Counted from the first letter of the stretch, positions 47,292 through 57,411 are shown. The stretch: DNA of 64,000 bases from Prochlorococcus sp. AG-347-L19 (GCA_003278895.1 QCCO01000002.1:1-64000), one strand, 5' to 3'. Translations and numbers: made by a program. The notes: generated by a model from the letters alone, not told the origin.

Positions 47292-47723
47292 CTAATTTTT
47301 GTTACCAGAGGATGTTGTAGAGAATAGATTATAAAGTTCCTTACAAACCAAAAAAAGGTTATCTTTTTGTTCCTTTTGCGGAAGATGAGTTCCAGTCATT
47401 TCCCAATCACCAATTGTAGCAACTCTCCATCTTTCGGATGGAACAATCATACCTCGCATTATTATTCCCAACAATTTCGGGACTCTGTCATTATTATCAT
47501 TTTCAATTCTTAATTGTAAGAGTATTGCTCTACATTCAATAAGGGGACTCCAACCAGGGAAATGAAACGCAAAATCAATAGTGTCTTGCATAGATTCATT
47601 ATTTAAATTATCCCAGGGACTAAAGTTTACGCTCGCATCTGGAAAATATTTCCGAAACAAAGCTGCAGTAGAAGCAATTTTATAAGCAATTTCAACATTA
47701 CTTACATTTGAACTCGCATTCAT
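47292..47723 (-). CDS. Conserved protein, unknown function
   Basis: 143 residues from ATG 47721-47723 (MNASSNVSNVEIAYKIA). Contains YFPDASVNFSPW, DFAFHFPGWSPLIECRAILLQL and GIIMRGMIVPSERWRVATIGDWEMTG, with many aromatic residues. No known motif. The frame extends upstream to a TTG at 47819, but the inner ATG is preferred because the upstream part is low in complexity. It lies 57 bp upstream of ho1 on the same strand, so a bilin or heme link is possible but unproven. Confidence 0.65.
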   Translation of the reverse strand: MNASSNVSNVEIAYKIASTAALFRKYFPDASVNFSPWDNLNNESMQDTIDFAFHFPGWSPLIECRAILLQLRIENDNNDRVPKLLGIIMRGMIVPSERWRVATIGDWEMTGTHLPQKEQKDNLFLVCKELYNLFSTTSSGNKN

Positions 47724-47934
47724 AAGTAGCTGAGTATTTTTTTTGAAAATGACATAATTTGCTTTAACTTGCTTATTAACTACTTTTTCTTTTAATAAAG
47801 ATGTTGAAATGCTGATCAATAAAGTATTCTCTATTCACATTTGAATAATAAATTTCTAGGTTTTAAAGAAAATAACTCATCGCAAATTACAATACGAGAA
47901 AATTCAATGAGTTATCTTTTATTAATTCAATGCT

Positions 47935-49359
47935 ATGCCAAAATTTGAAAAATTAACTTTACCTAATGAAGGCGAGATAATAACTTTTAATCAAGGCAAA
48001 CCAAATGTTCCTAATAATCCAATTGTCCCATTTATTAGGGGTGATGGTACTGGAGTTGATATTTGGCCTGCTACTCAAATCGTTCTTGATTCAGCGATTA
48101 AAAAAAGCTATGGAGATGAAAGAAAAATTAATTGGTTTAAAGTCTATGCAGGCGATGAAGCTTGTGAGATTTATGGAACATATAATTATCTCCCTCAAGA
48201 TACTATTGAAGCAATTAAACACTTTGGTGTAGCCATCAAAGGTCCTTTAACGACTCCCATCGGTGGAGGTATTAGATCTCTGAATGTTGCATTAAGGCAA
48301 ATTTTTGATTTATATAGCTGTGTTAGACCATGCAAATATTATTCAGGAACTCCAAGCCCTCACAAAAATCCTCAAAATTTAGACGTTATTGTTTACCGAG
48401 AAAATACTGAGGATATCTACATGGGAATTGAATGGGAAGCAGAGGACAATAATTGTTTTGAATTAATTAATCACTTAAATAACGTTGTAATACCAAAAAG
48501 TAAAAATTTAAAGAATAGATCAATACCAAAAGGATCAGGTATTGGAATAAAACCGGTTAGTAAATCTGGTAGCCAAAGACATATTAGAAAAGCTATTGAA
48601 CATGCTAAAAGATTATCAGGAGATAAAAGGCATGTGACTCTTGTACATAAAGGGAATATCATGAAATATACAGAAGGTGCATTCAGAGATTGGGGATATG
48701 AATTAGCAGTAAATGAATTTAGAGAAGATTGCATTACGGAGAGAGAAAGCTGGATTTTAGATAATATTCAAAAAAATCCAGAAATTACAATTGAAAATAA
48801 TGCTCGAAAAATTGAACCAGGTTTTGACAAGCTTACAAATAACAAAAAAGCATTCATTTGCGAAGAAATTAAAGAAGTTATTGCATCAATATCAAATTCT
48901 CATGGAGATGGAAAATGGAGAGAACTTATTCTTGTTGATGATCGTATAGCTGATAGTATATTTCAACAAATTCAAACTAGACCTCAAGAATATTCAATTC
49001 TTGCGACATTAAATCTTAATGGAGACTATGTATCTGATGCAGCTGCAGCAATTGTTGGAGGCCTAGGTATGGCTCCTGGTGCAAATATTGGAGATAATGC
49101 AGCAATTTTCGAAGCTACGCACGGTACCGCTCCAAAACATGCAGGCTTAAACAAGATTAATCCAGGATCAGTAATTCTTAGTGGTGTAATGATGCTTGAA
49201 TATTTTGGTTGGGATGAAGCAGCTAACTTAATTACTAACGGTTTAAGTAAGGCAATAGAGCAAAAAAAAGTTACCTATGATCTAGCACGCTTGATGGAAC
49301 CAAAAGTAGAACCCTTATCCTGCAGTAGTTTTGCTGAAGAAATTATCTCAAATTTCTAA
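47935..49359 (+). CDS. icd: Isocitrate dehydrogenase, NADP-dependent
   Basis: Makes 2-oxoglutarate, the carbon skeleton for ammonium assimilation and the nitrogen-status signal in cyanobacteria. The 474-residue protein has FIRGDGTGVDIWPA, GGIRSLNVALRQIFDLY, YRENTEDIYMGIEWE, THKGNIMKYTEGAFRDW-like HKGNIMK, and GDNAAIFEATHGTAPKHAG. It converges with the DUF1537 kinase, 2 bp apart. Confidence 0.97.
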   Translation: MPKFEKLTLPNEGEIITFNQGKPNVPNNPIVPFIRGDGTGVDIWPATQIVLDSAIKKSYGDERKINWFKVYAGDEACEIYGTYNYLPQDTIEAIKHFGVAIKGPLTTPIGGGIRSLNVALRQIFDLYSCVRPCKYYSGTPSPHKNPQNLDVIVYRENTEDIYMGIEWEAEDNNCFELINHLNNVVIPKSKNLKNRSIPKGSGIGIKPVSKSGSQRHIRKAIEHAKRLSGDKRHVTLVHKGNIMKYTEGAFRDWGYELAVNEFREDCITERESWILDNIQKNPEITIENNARKIEPGFDKLTNNKKAFICEEIKEVIASISNSHGDGKWRELILVDDRIADSIFQQIQTRPQEYSILATLNLNGDYVSDAAAAIVGGLGMAPGANIGDNAAIFEATHGTAPKHAGLNKINPGSVILSGVMMLEYFGWDEAANLITNGLSKAIEQKKVTYDLARLMEPKVEPLSCSSFAEEIISNF

Positions 49360-49361
49360 TT

Positions 49362-50711
49362 TTAAAAATTATTTTTATTTTCAAAAACTTTCCAAATATT
49401 CACCAGTGAATCTTTGGTGCCAATGTTTCCAGGATGAGTAACAATAGGAAGTTTTTTGCCATTTTTTAGATTGTAAGTCACTACCGAAATGCCTGTTAAA
49501 ATTTGTCCTTCAAGATAAACATAATCTGCATTAAGTCCATTACTAAGAATAAAATTTGTTGTTATTCCACCTTTTGAAATCAAATATCCTATTTCATACT
49601 TCAATTCTGCGACTAATTCAGCAATAAAACAAGAAACTAAATTATAAAAATTAAATATTTCAGAAGAATCTAAGGACATAAATTTTCTTGAGGTAAACAA
49701 AACAGGAGTTTTTCCTTTTTCAAAAGAATATCTAATTTCTTTCAAAAATTTATTTTTAAACAAATTCCTTCGCTTCTTATTATTAAATGATGAAGTAATT
49801 TTAAAGAATTCAAAAACATCTAATTCAACTGGATTACAATTACTTATCTCTAATAAATTATTCAATTGTATTGTTGAGAGTTCTACATAAGATCCAACAA
49901 TTATCAATCCTGGAAGAGAACTCTTTTCTTTATTTCTTATTCTTAAACTAGAGAAAAATATTTCACTCTGAGAGACACTTTTTTTATCAGAAATTGAACT
50001 TATAAAACTTGCTGCAGTTCGAAAAAGGAATTTTTTGTGTTTAATTAATTTTTTAATTACTAAAGAAAATTTTTTCAATTGAGAATAATTTTCTGCATCT
50101 ACAATTACATGTTTATTATTCTTCAAGTTCTTAAGTGTTTTAAAAACAATATTATTTTCTTCATCATTTAGCATTTCGAGATCTGACAATAAAAGATTTT
50201 GAATATCTTCAAAATTTATTTGAGATTTACTCTTTTGAAATAAAAGATTCTTGACATTGCTTGTCTCATATCCAAAAATTTTATCTGTTGCAAAAATTGT
50301 TTGACTTATAGGGGTTTTATCAACAAAATGAGAACCATTTATTGTTAATCTTTTACCCTCTATGAAAGCTGGAATATGAAAAGTAGCATCAAAAGGACCT
50401 AAGCAACTATTTAGAACACTTGGCTCTAGATAATTATGTCCTCGAAGAGTAGAGTCTCCTCTACTTATAAAAATAATTTCTTCTTCATAGGCTTTAGAAT
50501 CAATTACAGACTTAAGATTTTTGCAAATTTCCTCTATTATTGATTTCGCGTCATTCTCAGATAGCGACCTTGTATTAGCCAAAATAAAAAATAAATTAGA
50601 TTTAGATTCAAAACCCTTGACTAAAGTTAAGTAGTCCCACTTAAGCAGTAATAAGCAATCATGAACAGTTTGAGACCCTGTGGGATCATCATCTATAACA
50701 ACAAATTTCAT
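49362..50711 (-). CDS. Four-carbon acid sugar kinase family (DUF1537)
   Basis: 449 residues. The N-terminal domain shows IDDDPTGSQTVHD and SRGDSTLRGH; the C-terminal nucleotide-binding domain shows ISKGGITTNF and THPGNIGTKDSL. Characterised relatives phosphorylate D- or L-threonate, erythronate or 3-oxo-tetronate. The partner dehydrogenase, decarboxylase or isomerase (OtnC, OtnI, PdxA2-like) is not in this window, so the substrate is unknown. It is 13 bp downstream of the mutarotase gene. Confidence 0.87.
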   Translation of the reverse strand: MKFVVIDDDPTGSQTVHDCLLLLKWDYLTLVKGFESKSNLFFILANTRSLSENDAKSIIEEICKNLKSVIDSKAYEEEIIFISRGDSTLRGHNYLEPSVLNSCLGPFDATFHIPAFIEGKRLTINGSHFVDKTPISQTIFATDKIFGYETSNVKNLLFQKSKSQINFEDIQNLLLSDLEMLNDEENNIVFKTLKNLKNNKHVIVDAENYSQLKKFSLVIKKLIKHKKFLFRTAASFISSISDKKSVSQSEIFFSSLRIRNKEKSSLPGLIIVGSYVELSTIQLNNLLEISNCNPVELDVFEFFKITSSFNNKKRRNLFKNKFLKEIRYSFEKGKTPVLFTSRKFMSLDSSEIFNFYNLVSCFIAELVAELKYEIGYLISKGGITTNFILSNGLNADYVYLEGQILTGISVVTYNLKNGKKLPIVTHPGNIGTKDSLVNIWKVFENKNNF

Positions 50712-50724
50712 AAGAATTGCAAAA

Positions 50725-51579
50725 TTACTTAAGAGATTTTATTTGTATTGAGGCATTTAATCTTTTACTATCATTTGAAGGAATCATAATATTTCTAAAT
50801 CCATCAACAAAAGAATTTCGCGGACTAGTCCAAGGTTCGAGGCATATCATTTTTCTTGGAGGATCACTCCAAATAACGCCTAAATCAAAAGGATATGAAT
50901 GATTTAAAGTTACCTCTCTTTTCAAAATTTTATCTCGAAAAGAACTTCTTCCTGAAGTATACATAAGCAGATCAACTCCTAAATTAATTTTGTTTAATTC
51001 ATCCAAAGTATGACTTATAGTATTTTTTTCTTGATCCTGACAATTAATTGGATTATCAATAAAATCTAAATTTTTGAAATCTGAAATATTAAAGTAAGGA
51101 TGCAAACCAAAATTTGTGGGCATAGGAAAGTCTGTTTTGTTATGAATTGTAATTTCAAATTCTAAACAATTAATCTTTAAGGTAACTTCTATTCTTAGTT
51201 CGAAATCAAAAGGATAATATTTTTTGGTTTTTTTAGATGCATTTAAGGATAAGCACAAAATTTTTTCATTTCCATTGAAGGAGTATTGCCATTCCAAATC
51301 CCTAGCGAATCCATGTTGTGGTAACTGCAAATAACCATTCCCAAATACTGAACTAGAGGTAATGAGATTTCCACATATTGGAAACAAGATTGGAATGCCT
51401 CCCCTGATACTTTTTGTCTTGTCCATAAATCTTTTTTCATCGAAATAAAGTATTTCATTACCATCCGAAACCCAATTTGTAATAATACCTCCTCTTTGAG
51501 GGCAAAATTTAATGTAGTTATTTTTATCTAATTGAAAGGCATAAATTCCTTGTTCTTTATTAGATGATTCAAGATTCAC
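50725..51579 (-). CDS. Aldose 1-epimerase-like mutarotase
   Basis: 284-residue galactose-mutarotase-like fold. Key features: IRGGIPILFPICGNL, LPQHGFARDLEWQ with the conserved His, FGLHPYFN with the second His, and PFDLGVIWSDPPRKMICLEPW with the catalytic Glu. It could interconvert anomers of hexose or hexose-6-phosphate. Ten bp after the hydrolase gene, so probably one operon with the DUF1537 kinase. Confidence 0.87.
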   Translation of the reverse strand: MNLESSNKEQGIYAFQLDKNNYIKFCPQRGGIITNWVSDGNEILYFDEKRFMDKTKSIRGGIPILFPICGNLITSSSVFGNGYLQLPQHGFARDLEWQYSFNGNEKILCLSLNASKKTKKYYPFDFELRIEVTLKINCLEFEITIHNKTDFPMPTNFGLHPYFNISDFKNLDFIDNPINCQDQEKNTISHTLDELNKINLGVDLLMYTSGRSSFRDKILKREVTLNHSYPFDLGVIWSDPPRKMICLEPWTSPRNSFVDGFRNIMIPSNDSKRLNASIQIKSLK

Positions 51580-51588
51580 AATTATTAC

Positions 51589-52488
51589 TTAAAGAGAATC
51601 AACCCAATCCAAAATATGCTGATTAACTAATTCAGGTATCTCATCATGAGGACAATGTCCTGCATTAAGAATAATTTCTTTTGTATTCTTTGGTATAAAT
51701 TTTTTATATAGATTTCTTTTTTTTGGAGTGTTCATCCATGGATCTTTCCCCCCCCAAAGAAGTAACAATGGTGCATTTAGCTTTGCAAATAACTTATCCA
51801 ACGGCAATCCTTGAGGACCTGATGGGTTAAATACACTTCTAAAAACATTAAAAGCTCCGAAATCTAGAGAAGGCTTCCTTATTGACTCAACTAAAAAATC
51901 ATCAACATTTTTTTTATCTACATAAACTTGATTCAAAGTTTTTTTAATATTTTTTGGATTTCTCATATTCTCAAAAATCAAACGTTGAAGAACAATATTT
52001 TTCAAAAATATACCGGCAACTGTTTCAATTGAAGTTTGCAACATATTTTTTTTGATAGCTTTTTCTTCACTAAAATATCCAGCAGCATTTAGTAATATCA
52101 CTCCTGCGTTTAACTCATTTAATTCTGCACCAGCTGCTAATGCTGCATAACCACCTAATGAATTTCCTACAACAATAGTAGGTTTTTTTATTTTCTCTTT
52201 TACATAAGCGACAACCTGATCTTTCCATAAAGATCCTGAGTATTCAACGTCTTGAGGCTTAGGACTTTTTCCAAAACCTAGTAAATCCATAGCATGAACT
52301 TCGTATTTTGTACTCAAAACAGGGATATTAAATCTCCAATGATCTGTAGAAGCACCGAAACCATGAATTAATAAAATTGCATAATCTTTTGTAACTTTTT
52401 CAGGGTTAGCTGAAACAGTATGTATTGGATAATTTAAAAAATTCCAGACATAATTAACATCACTATCTTTCAGAGCTGATTTTTCCAT
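51589..52488 (-). CDS. Alpha/beta-fold hydrolase
   Basis: 299 residues. Oxyanion region LLIHGFGASTDHWR, nucleophile elbow VGNSLGGYAAL (Ser), acid in LLLWGGKDPWMNT and catalytic His in NAGHCPHDEIPE. Substrate not determined; similar cyanobacterial and plastid hydrolases act on esters, including chlorophyll phytyl esters, but nothing here singles that out. 44 bp after the antiporter gene. Confidence 0.88.
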   Translation of the reverse strand: MEKSALKDSDVNYVWNFLNYPIHTVSANPEKVTKDYAILLIHGFGASTDHWRFNIPVLSTKYEVHAMDLLGFGKSPKPQDVEYSGSLWKDQVVAYVKEKIKKPTIVVGNSLGGYAALAAGAELNELNAGVILLNAAGYFSEEKAIKKNMLQTSIETVAGIFLKNIVLQRLIFENMRNPKNIKKTLNQVYVDKKNVDDFLVESIRKPSLDFGAFNVFRSVFNPSGPQGLPLDKLFAKLNAPLLLLWGGKDPWMNTPKKRNLYKKFIPKNTKEIILNAGHCPHDEIPELVNQHILDWVDSL

Positions 52489-52532
52489 TTATTAAAAATC
52501 TTTTTGTTATTTGATTCTAATAAACTTATTTC

Positions 52533-53900
52533 CTAAAGAAGGCCCACAGGATCAGCTGCAACATCATCTGAAATTTTATTGCCATCATTTGGGGGCTTAT
52601 CTTTTAGAACAATTCTCAAGAGAACAGGTGCAAGAAATGTAGTTCCAATAACCATTAATAAAATGGCTGCTTCAAGAGAAGGAGTTAACAACTTAGCGCT
52701 TGTTCCTAGTCCAAGAAAAATTAAACCGACCTCTCCTCTAGGCATCATACCCAAACCTACAACTAATCTATTTGTAGGTTTATCACTTGAAAATACCCAT
52801 CCTGCAGCAATTTTTCCAATAATCGCTACAACTAATAAAAATCCTGCTACTACCAGAGCTGACCTACTTGTTGGATCAAGTGGATTGATAACTGATAAAT
52901 CCATTCCAGCTCCCACTAATACGAAGAAAATTGTTGCGAATAGAGATACTAAAGGTAAAACGGATTGTTGAATTGCGTGATTATTTTTCGAACTACTAAG
53001 AATTAATCCAGCTGCAAAAGCACCTAAAGCTGCTTCCAATCCAATTGCTGTTGCTACAAAACAACACAACACTAGTATTACAAAAGAGGCTACGACTACT
53101 GCTCCCGGGGCCTTCAATCTATCTAATAACCAATCAAAACCTGGGGCTGCTGTTCTACTTAATGCGATAGCTGCAATAACAAATACTACAGCTGCTGCAA
53201 CTAATTTAACGATAGGAGCAATTTCTAAAGAACCTCCTGCAGCAAGGGCGACCACAACTGCAAGAATCACAATACCCAAAATATCATCCAAAACAGCGGC
53301 TCCAATAACAATCTGTCCTTCTCTAGTTTTTAAATATCCCAACTCACCAAATACACTTGCAGTAATTCCTATACTTGTTGCCGTCATAGATGCTCCAGCA
53401 AAAACTGCTGGAATTAGATCTACTTGGAAAATAAACATTAATCCAAGAGTTCCAAAGGCAAAAGGTAAAATTACACCAGCCATAGCAACAGTGAAAGCTT
53501 GAGCTCCTACAGCTACTAATTCCTCTAACTCACTTTCTAATCCTGTTAAGAATAAAAGTGCATATAACCCAAGTGTTGCTACTGCTTGAAGGGATGGAAA
53601 ACTTTCAAAGTAAACATCCGGCACTGCTTCAGGCGGAACTGAAGCTAATGAACTAATAATATTTACAAGTCCTTCATTTAATTCGGTTCCAGCTGAGGGC
53701 GGTATCAGCAAATGGAATCCTGATGCACCTATTACAACTCCTGCAAGAAGCTCACCTACTATTGTGGGCAAACTTAGTCTTACTAATACTTCTGCTAATG
53801 CTCTTGCAGCTAAAAATATCAATAGAAACCTTATAACTCCTATCAACGTTTCAGCTACTTCTAAGTCATGTGCACTTAATTCCGCAAGTAAAGAATACAT
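52533..53900 (-). CDS. Na+/H+ antiporter, CPA2/NapA family
   Basis: 455 residues with about twelve hydrophobic segments. Typical features: LPTIVGELLAGVVIGASGFH, LLFLTGLESELEEL, the unwound-helix region ASMTATSIGITASVFGEL, VLDDILGIVILAVVVAL with an Asp-Asp pair that should bind the cation, and GMMPRGEVGLIFLGLG. Probably keeps pH and sodium balance in sea water. Divergent from glgP. Confidence 0.92.
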   Translation of the reverse strand: MYSLLAELSAHDLEVAETLIGVIRFLLIFLAARALAEVLVRLSLPTIVGELLAGVVIGASGFHLLIPPSAGTELNEGLVNIISSLASVPPEAVPDVYFESFPSLQAVATLGLYALLFLTGLESELEELVAVGAQAFTVAMAGVILPFAFGTLGLMFIFQVDLIPAVFAGASMTATSIGITASVFGELGYLKTREGQIVIGAAVLDDILGIVILAVVVALAAGGSLEIAPIVKLVAAAVVFVIAAIALSRTAAPGFDWLLDRLKAPGAVVVASFVILVLCCFVATAIGLEAALGAFAAGLILSSSKNNHAIQQSVLPLVSLFATIFFVLVGAGMDLSVINPLDPTSRSALVVAGFLLVVAIIGKIAAGWVFSSDKPTNRLVVGLGMMPRGEVGLIFLGLGTSAKLLTPSLEAAILLMVIGTTFLAPVLLRIVLKDKPPNDGNKISDDVAADPVGLL

Positions 53901-54034
53901 ATGAAATTAAAAAAAATAAACTCCCTAATTGGAAGATAGTTTATTAAGGGCCCACTTTAAGAAATATGTAAGAAAAAAGCAAAAATACTCAACAAGTGTG
54001 GATCTGAAGTTACAACGAAGAAATTTTCAAAAAA

Positions 54035-56599
54035 ATGGCTATTGTCATATATATGGCTAATCCAATGAATACCAACGAACCTTTTGATCTACGTTTGCCT
54101 ACCCCAGGCTGCTACTTAGATCCTGAGAAAGCTGGCATGGATTCTGATGCTGTTTTTCAAGGAATGACAGCACATCTGTTTTATACTCTTGGAAAGTTAG
54201 CTACTTCTGCAAGTCCCCACGACTTGTACATGGCTTTAAGTTACGCAGTGAAAGATAGGCTAATGACAAGATATTTAGCCAGCCAAGAAGTCATAAGGAA
54301 AAAACCTCAAAAAACAGTCGCCTACTTATCAGCAGAATTTTTAATAGGCCCTCAATTAAGTAATAATCTTCTCAATTTAGGAATTACTAAAGAGGCAGAA
54401 GATGCTTTAAAAAGATTTGGTATTGAATCATTGTCAACAATTCTTGAAGTTGAAGAGGAGCCTGGACTAGGTAATGGTGGACTTGGCAGACTTGCAGCAT
54501 GTTACATGGAATCATTAGCATCTCTACAAGTTCCAGCAGTTGGTTATGGTATTAGGTATGAATTCGGTATTTTCAATCAGTTAATTAGGGATGGCTGGCA
54601 AGTTGAAGTCACTGATAAATGGTTAAAAGGTGGATGGCCATGGGAACTTCCACAACCTGACGAATCATGTTTTGTTGGTTTTGGAGGCAGAACTGAAAGC
54701 TATAGAGACGACAAAGGAAACTATAGATCAAGATGGATACCTTCTGAACATGCAATAGGTGTTCCTCACGATGTTCCAGTCTTAGGTTACAGGGTAAATA
54801 CATGTGACAGATTAAGGTTATGGAGAGCTGATGCAACTGAAAGTTTTGACTTTTATGCATTCAATATTGGTGATTACTACGGAGCAGTAGAAGAGAAAGT
54901 TGCTTCAGAAACTCTTTCTAAAGTTCTATATCCAAATGATGGAACCGACGAAGGAAGAAGATTAAGACTCAAACAGCAACACTTTTTTGTAAGCTGTTCT
55001 CTACAAGATATGTTGAGAAGCCTCGAAAAAAGGTCAATACCAATAGCAGACTTCTCTAAGCATTGGACTGTCCAGTTGAATGATACGCATCCTGCCATAG
55101 CAGTTGCAGAGTTGATGCGACTTCTTATTGATCAATATCAAATAGGTTGGGATAAAGCTTGGAACATAACAACCTCCTCAGTTGCCTATACGAACCACAC
55201 GCTACTACCAGAAGCTTTAGAAAAATGGGACTTAGGATTATTTAATGATCTTCTTCCTCGTCACTTAGAAATTATTTATGAGATTAATTGGAGATTTCTT
55301 CAACAATTAAGACTTCGTTATCCTGGAGATGACAAGATCCTTCAAAAACTCTCAATAATTGATGAAGAAGGCTCCAAATCAGTTCGTATGGCCCACTTGG
55401 CTACAATTGGAGCTCATCATATAAATGGTGTTGCAGCTCTTCACTCAGATCTAATAAAAAGACAACTTCTGCCTGAATTCGCAGCATTATGGCCTGAAAA
55501 ATTCACAAATGTAACTAATGGGGTTACTCCAAGGAGATGGGTTGCCTTATCTAATCCATCATTATCTAATCTTTTAGAAGAAGAAGTTGGTCCAAATTGG
55601 ATAACAAATATGGAACTTCTTAAGAAGTTAGAAGAAAAAAAAGATGACCACAATTTTTTAGAAAAATTTGAGGAAACTAAACTAAATGGCAAAAGAAAAT
55701 TAGCTAGTTTTATCCATTCAAAAACTGGAATACTTGTAGACCCATCAAGTTTATTTGATGTTCAAGTAAAAAGAATACATCAATATAAAAGGCAACATTT
55801 AAACGCCCTACAAATTATTGCTCAATATTTAAGAATCAAAAATGGTACAAACAAATTCGAAGTGCCAAGAACAATAATATTTGGAGGTAAAGCTGCACCA
55901 GGTTACTTTATGGCAAAGCTGATGATTCGTTTTATAAATGGCATTGCTGATGTAGTTAATTCTGATCCAGATATGGATGGTCTATTAAGAGTTGTTTTCT
56001 TACCGGACTATAACGTTAAACTTGGTGAAATAGTTTATCCGGCAACGGATCTTTCAGAACAAATTTCAACTGCTGGAAAAGAAGCATCTGGAACTGGAAA
56101 TATGAAATTTGCCATGAATGGTGCGTTAACTATTGGAACCTTAGATGGAGCTAATGTGGAATTAAGAGATCTTGTAAAAAAAGAAAATTTCTTCCTGTTT
56201 GGTAAAACTGAAAGCGAAATTATGGATTTAAAAAATAATAATTATTCCCCCAAAACTTTTATTGAAAAATGTCCAGAACTTAAAGAGGTTATACGTCTTA
56301 TTGAAATAGGCCACTTTAGCAATGGGGATAAAGAATTATTTAAACCCCTATTAAATAGCTTGACTGGACATGATCCATTCTTTGTTATGGCTGACTTTGA
56401 AGACTACCTTAATAAACAGGATGTAGTCAGTGAATGCTGGAATAATAAAAAAGCTTGGAATAGAATGGCATTATTAAATACTGCTAGATCAGGATATTTT
56501 TCTTCAGATAGATCTATTAGAGAATACTGCAAATCTATTTGGAAAGTATCTCCAATGCCAGTTGAAATTACCTGCGATGTGGAAGAATTAACTAATTAA
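54035..56599 (+). CDS. glgP: Glycogen phosphorylase
   Basis: Releases glucose-1-phosphate from glycogen, the night-time carbon store. The 854-residue protein has EEEPGLGNGGLGRLAAC, NDTHPAIAVAELMRLL, TNGVTPRRW, RIHQYKRQHLNAL and the PLP lysine in EASGTGNMKFAMNGA. ATG 54035 is used; a second ATG six codons later (54053) is nearly as plausible. Its 3' end overlaps the next gene tail to tail by 8 bp. Confidence 0.97.
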   Translation: MAIVIYMANPMNTNEPFDLRLPTPGCYLDPEKAGMDSDAVFQGMTAHLFYTLGKLATSASPHDLYMALSYAVKDRLMTRYLASQEVIRKKPQKTVAYLSAEFLIGPQLSNNLLNLGITKEAEDALKRFGIESLSTILEVEEEPGLGNGGLGRLAACYMESLASLQVPAVGYGIRYEFGIFNQLIRDGWQVEVTDKWLKGGWPWELPQPDESCFVGFGGRTESYRDDKGNYRSRWIPSEHAIGVPHDVPVLGYRVNTCDRLRLWRADATESFDFYAFNIGDYYGAVEEKVASETLSKVLYPNDGTDEGRRLRLKQQHFFVSCSLQDMLRSLEKRSIPIADFSKHWTVQLNDTHPAIAVAELMRLLIDQYQIGWDKAWNITTSSVAYTNHTLLPEALEKWDLGLFNDLLPRHLEIIYEINWRFLQQLRLRYPGDDKILQKLSIIDEEGSKSVRMAHLATIGAHHINGVAALHSDLIKRQLLPEFAALWPEKFTNVTNGVTPRRWVALSNPSLSNLLEEEVGPNWITNMELLKKLEEKKDDHNFLEKFEETKLNGKRKLASFIHSKTGILVDPSSLFDVQVKRIHQYKRQHLNALQIIAQYLRIKNGTNKFEVPRTIIFGGKAAPGYFMAKLMIRFINGIADVVNSDPDMDGLLRVVFLPDYNVKLGEIVYPATDLSEQISTAGKEASGTGNMKFAMNGALTIGTLDGANVELRDLVKKENFFLFGKTESEIMDLKNNNYSPKTFIEKCPELKEVIRLIEIGHFSNGDKELFKPLLNSLTGHDPFFVMADFEDYLNKQDVVSECWNNKKAWNRMALLNTARSGYFSSDRSIREYCKSIWKVSPMPVEITCDVEELTN

Positions 56600-57047
56600 T
56601 ATTTTTTTTATCTGGTGAATCTGGTGTTTGATGAAATAATCTATTCAAAATTAATCGATCCATATTTAATGGGTCTGGGGCTAATTCATTTGCAATTTCT
56701 TTAAATTTAGATTCAATATTGTTGGAAATGTTTGTATCAAATATTCTTTCCATTAATGCTTCAATTGAATATAAATAAGCATTAACACTTTCAAGTTCAT
56801 CTATAGCTTCATTAATTTCTGTATCAGAAATATGTTTTTCTTTTGAACTTACGTCATCGTTTGATTCTCTTTCAGATATTTCTCTCTGCAACTCTTCAGT
56901 AATTTTTGTACAAAGAGTTCTGAAAGATTGAATAGATGCCCAATTTAATTCTTGTTGCTGCTTAAAAGTCGGAAATTCTCTAATAAGACGATCATGCTCT
57001 TTATAAAATCTCTGACAATCAGAGCATTGACATGGTTCTTCAGCCAA
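56592..57047 (-). CDS. Conserved protein with N-terminal CxCxxC, unknown
   Basis: 151 residues, soluble and mostly helical. It opens MAEEPCQCSDCQRFYKEHDRL, a CxCxxC group that could bind metal, then a likely coiled-coil region (about 25-110) with acidic stretches. No known family recognised. It follows the next upstream gene by 31 bp and overlaps glgP's 3' end. Confidence 0.7.
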   Translation of the reverse strand: MAEEPCQCSDCQRFYKEHDRLIREFPTFKQQQELNWASIQSFRTLCTKITEELQREISERESNDDVSSKEKHISDTEINEAIDELESVNAYLYSIEALMERIFDTNISNNIESKFKEIANELAPDPLNMDRLILNRLFHQTPDSPDKKNIN

Positions 57048-57078
57048 AAGAAAATATAATTCTTTTTATATCATCTCA

Positions 57079-57411
57079 CTAATTGGGCAAAATTGTTGGG
57101 CCATCCAATAATTCGTCATTTTCATCGAGTGAATCTGGACTATCTGGCAAGGGTATCTCAATACTTGTAACCAAATTAATAACATCTCTTAGCCTCATAG
57201 AATCAGCAAACCATCCCATCGCTTGCTCGGCATCACCTCTTTTTTCAGCATCATTTGCTTGATCCTCGTGAGCTTCAGCCAATAGAGCAAGCCAGCACAG
57301 ACATCTTGCTTGAACTATTGAAAGATCTAAATCATTAGGTTGAGACTTAGAAATGCGTTCATGCTCTTGTTGAATTAAGAGCTTTAAACGCATATCATGC
57401 AACTTAGCCAT
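57079..57411 (-). CDS. Conserved helical protein, unknown function
   Basis: 110 residues. Helical core with AHEDQANDAEKRGDAEQAMGWFADSMRLRDV, which looks like a TPR-type helical pair, and a Pro/Asp-rich acidic tail. No catalytic motif. Upstream neighbour is tRNA-Arg(CCU) on the same strand, 78 bp away. Conserved in marine picocyanobacteria to my recognition, with no known role. Confidence 0.7.
   Translation of the reverse strand: MAKLHDMRLKLLIQQEHERISKSQPNDLDLSIVQARCLCWLALLAEAHEDQANDAEKRGDAEQAMGWFADSMRLRDVINLVTSIEIPLPDSPDSLDENDELLDGPTILPN

Noticed and set aside
47820..47934. NtcA site before icd
   Set aside because: The closest match is GCA-N8-TAC with a wrong spacing to any TAN3T -10 element. 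Known regulation of icd in other cyanobacteria is not enough to call it here.
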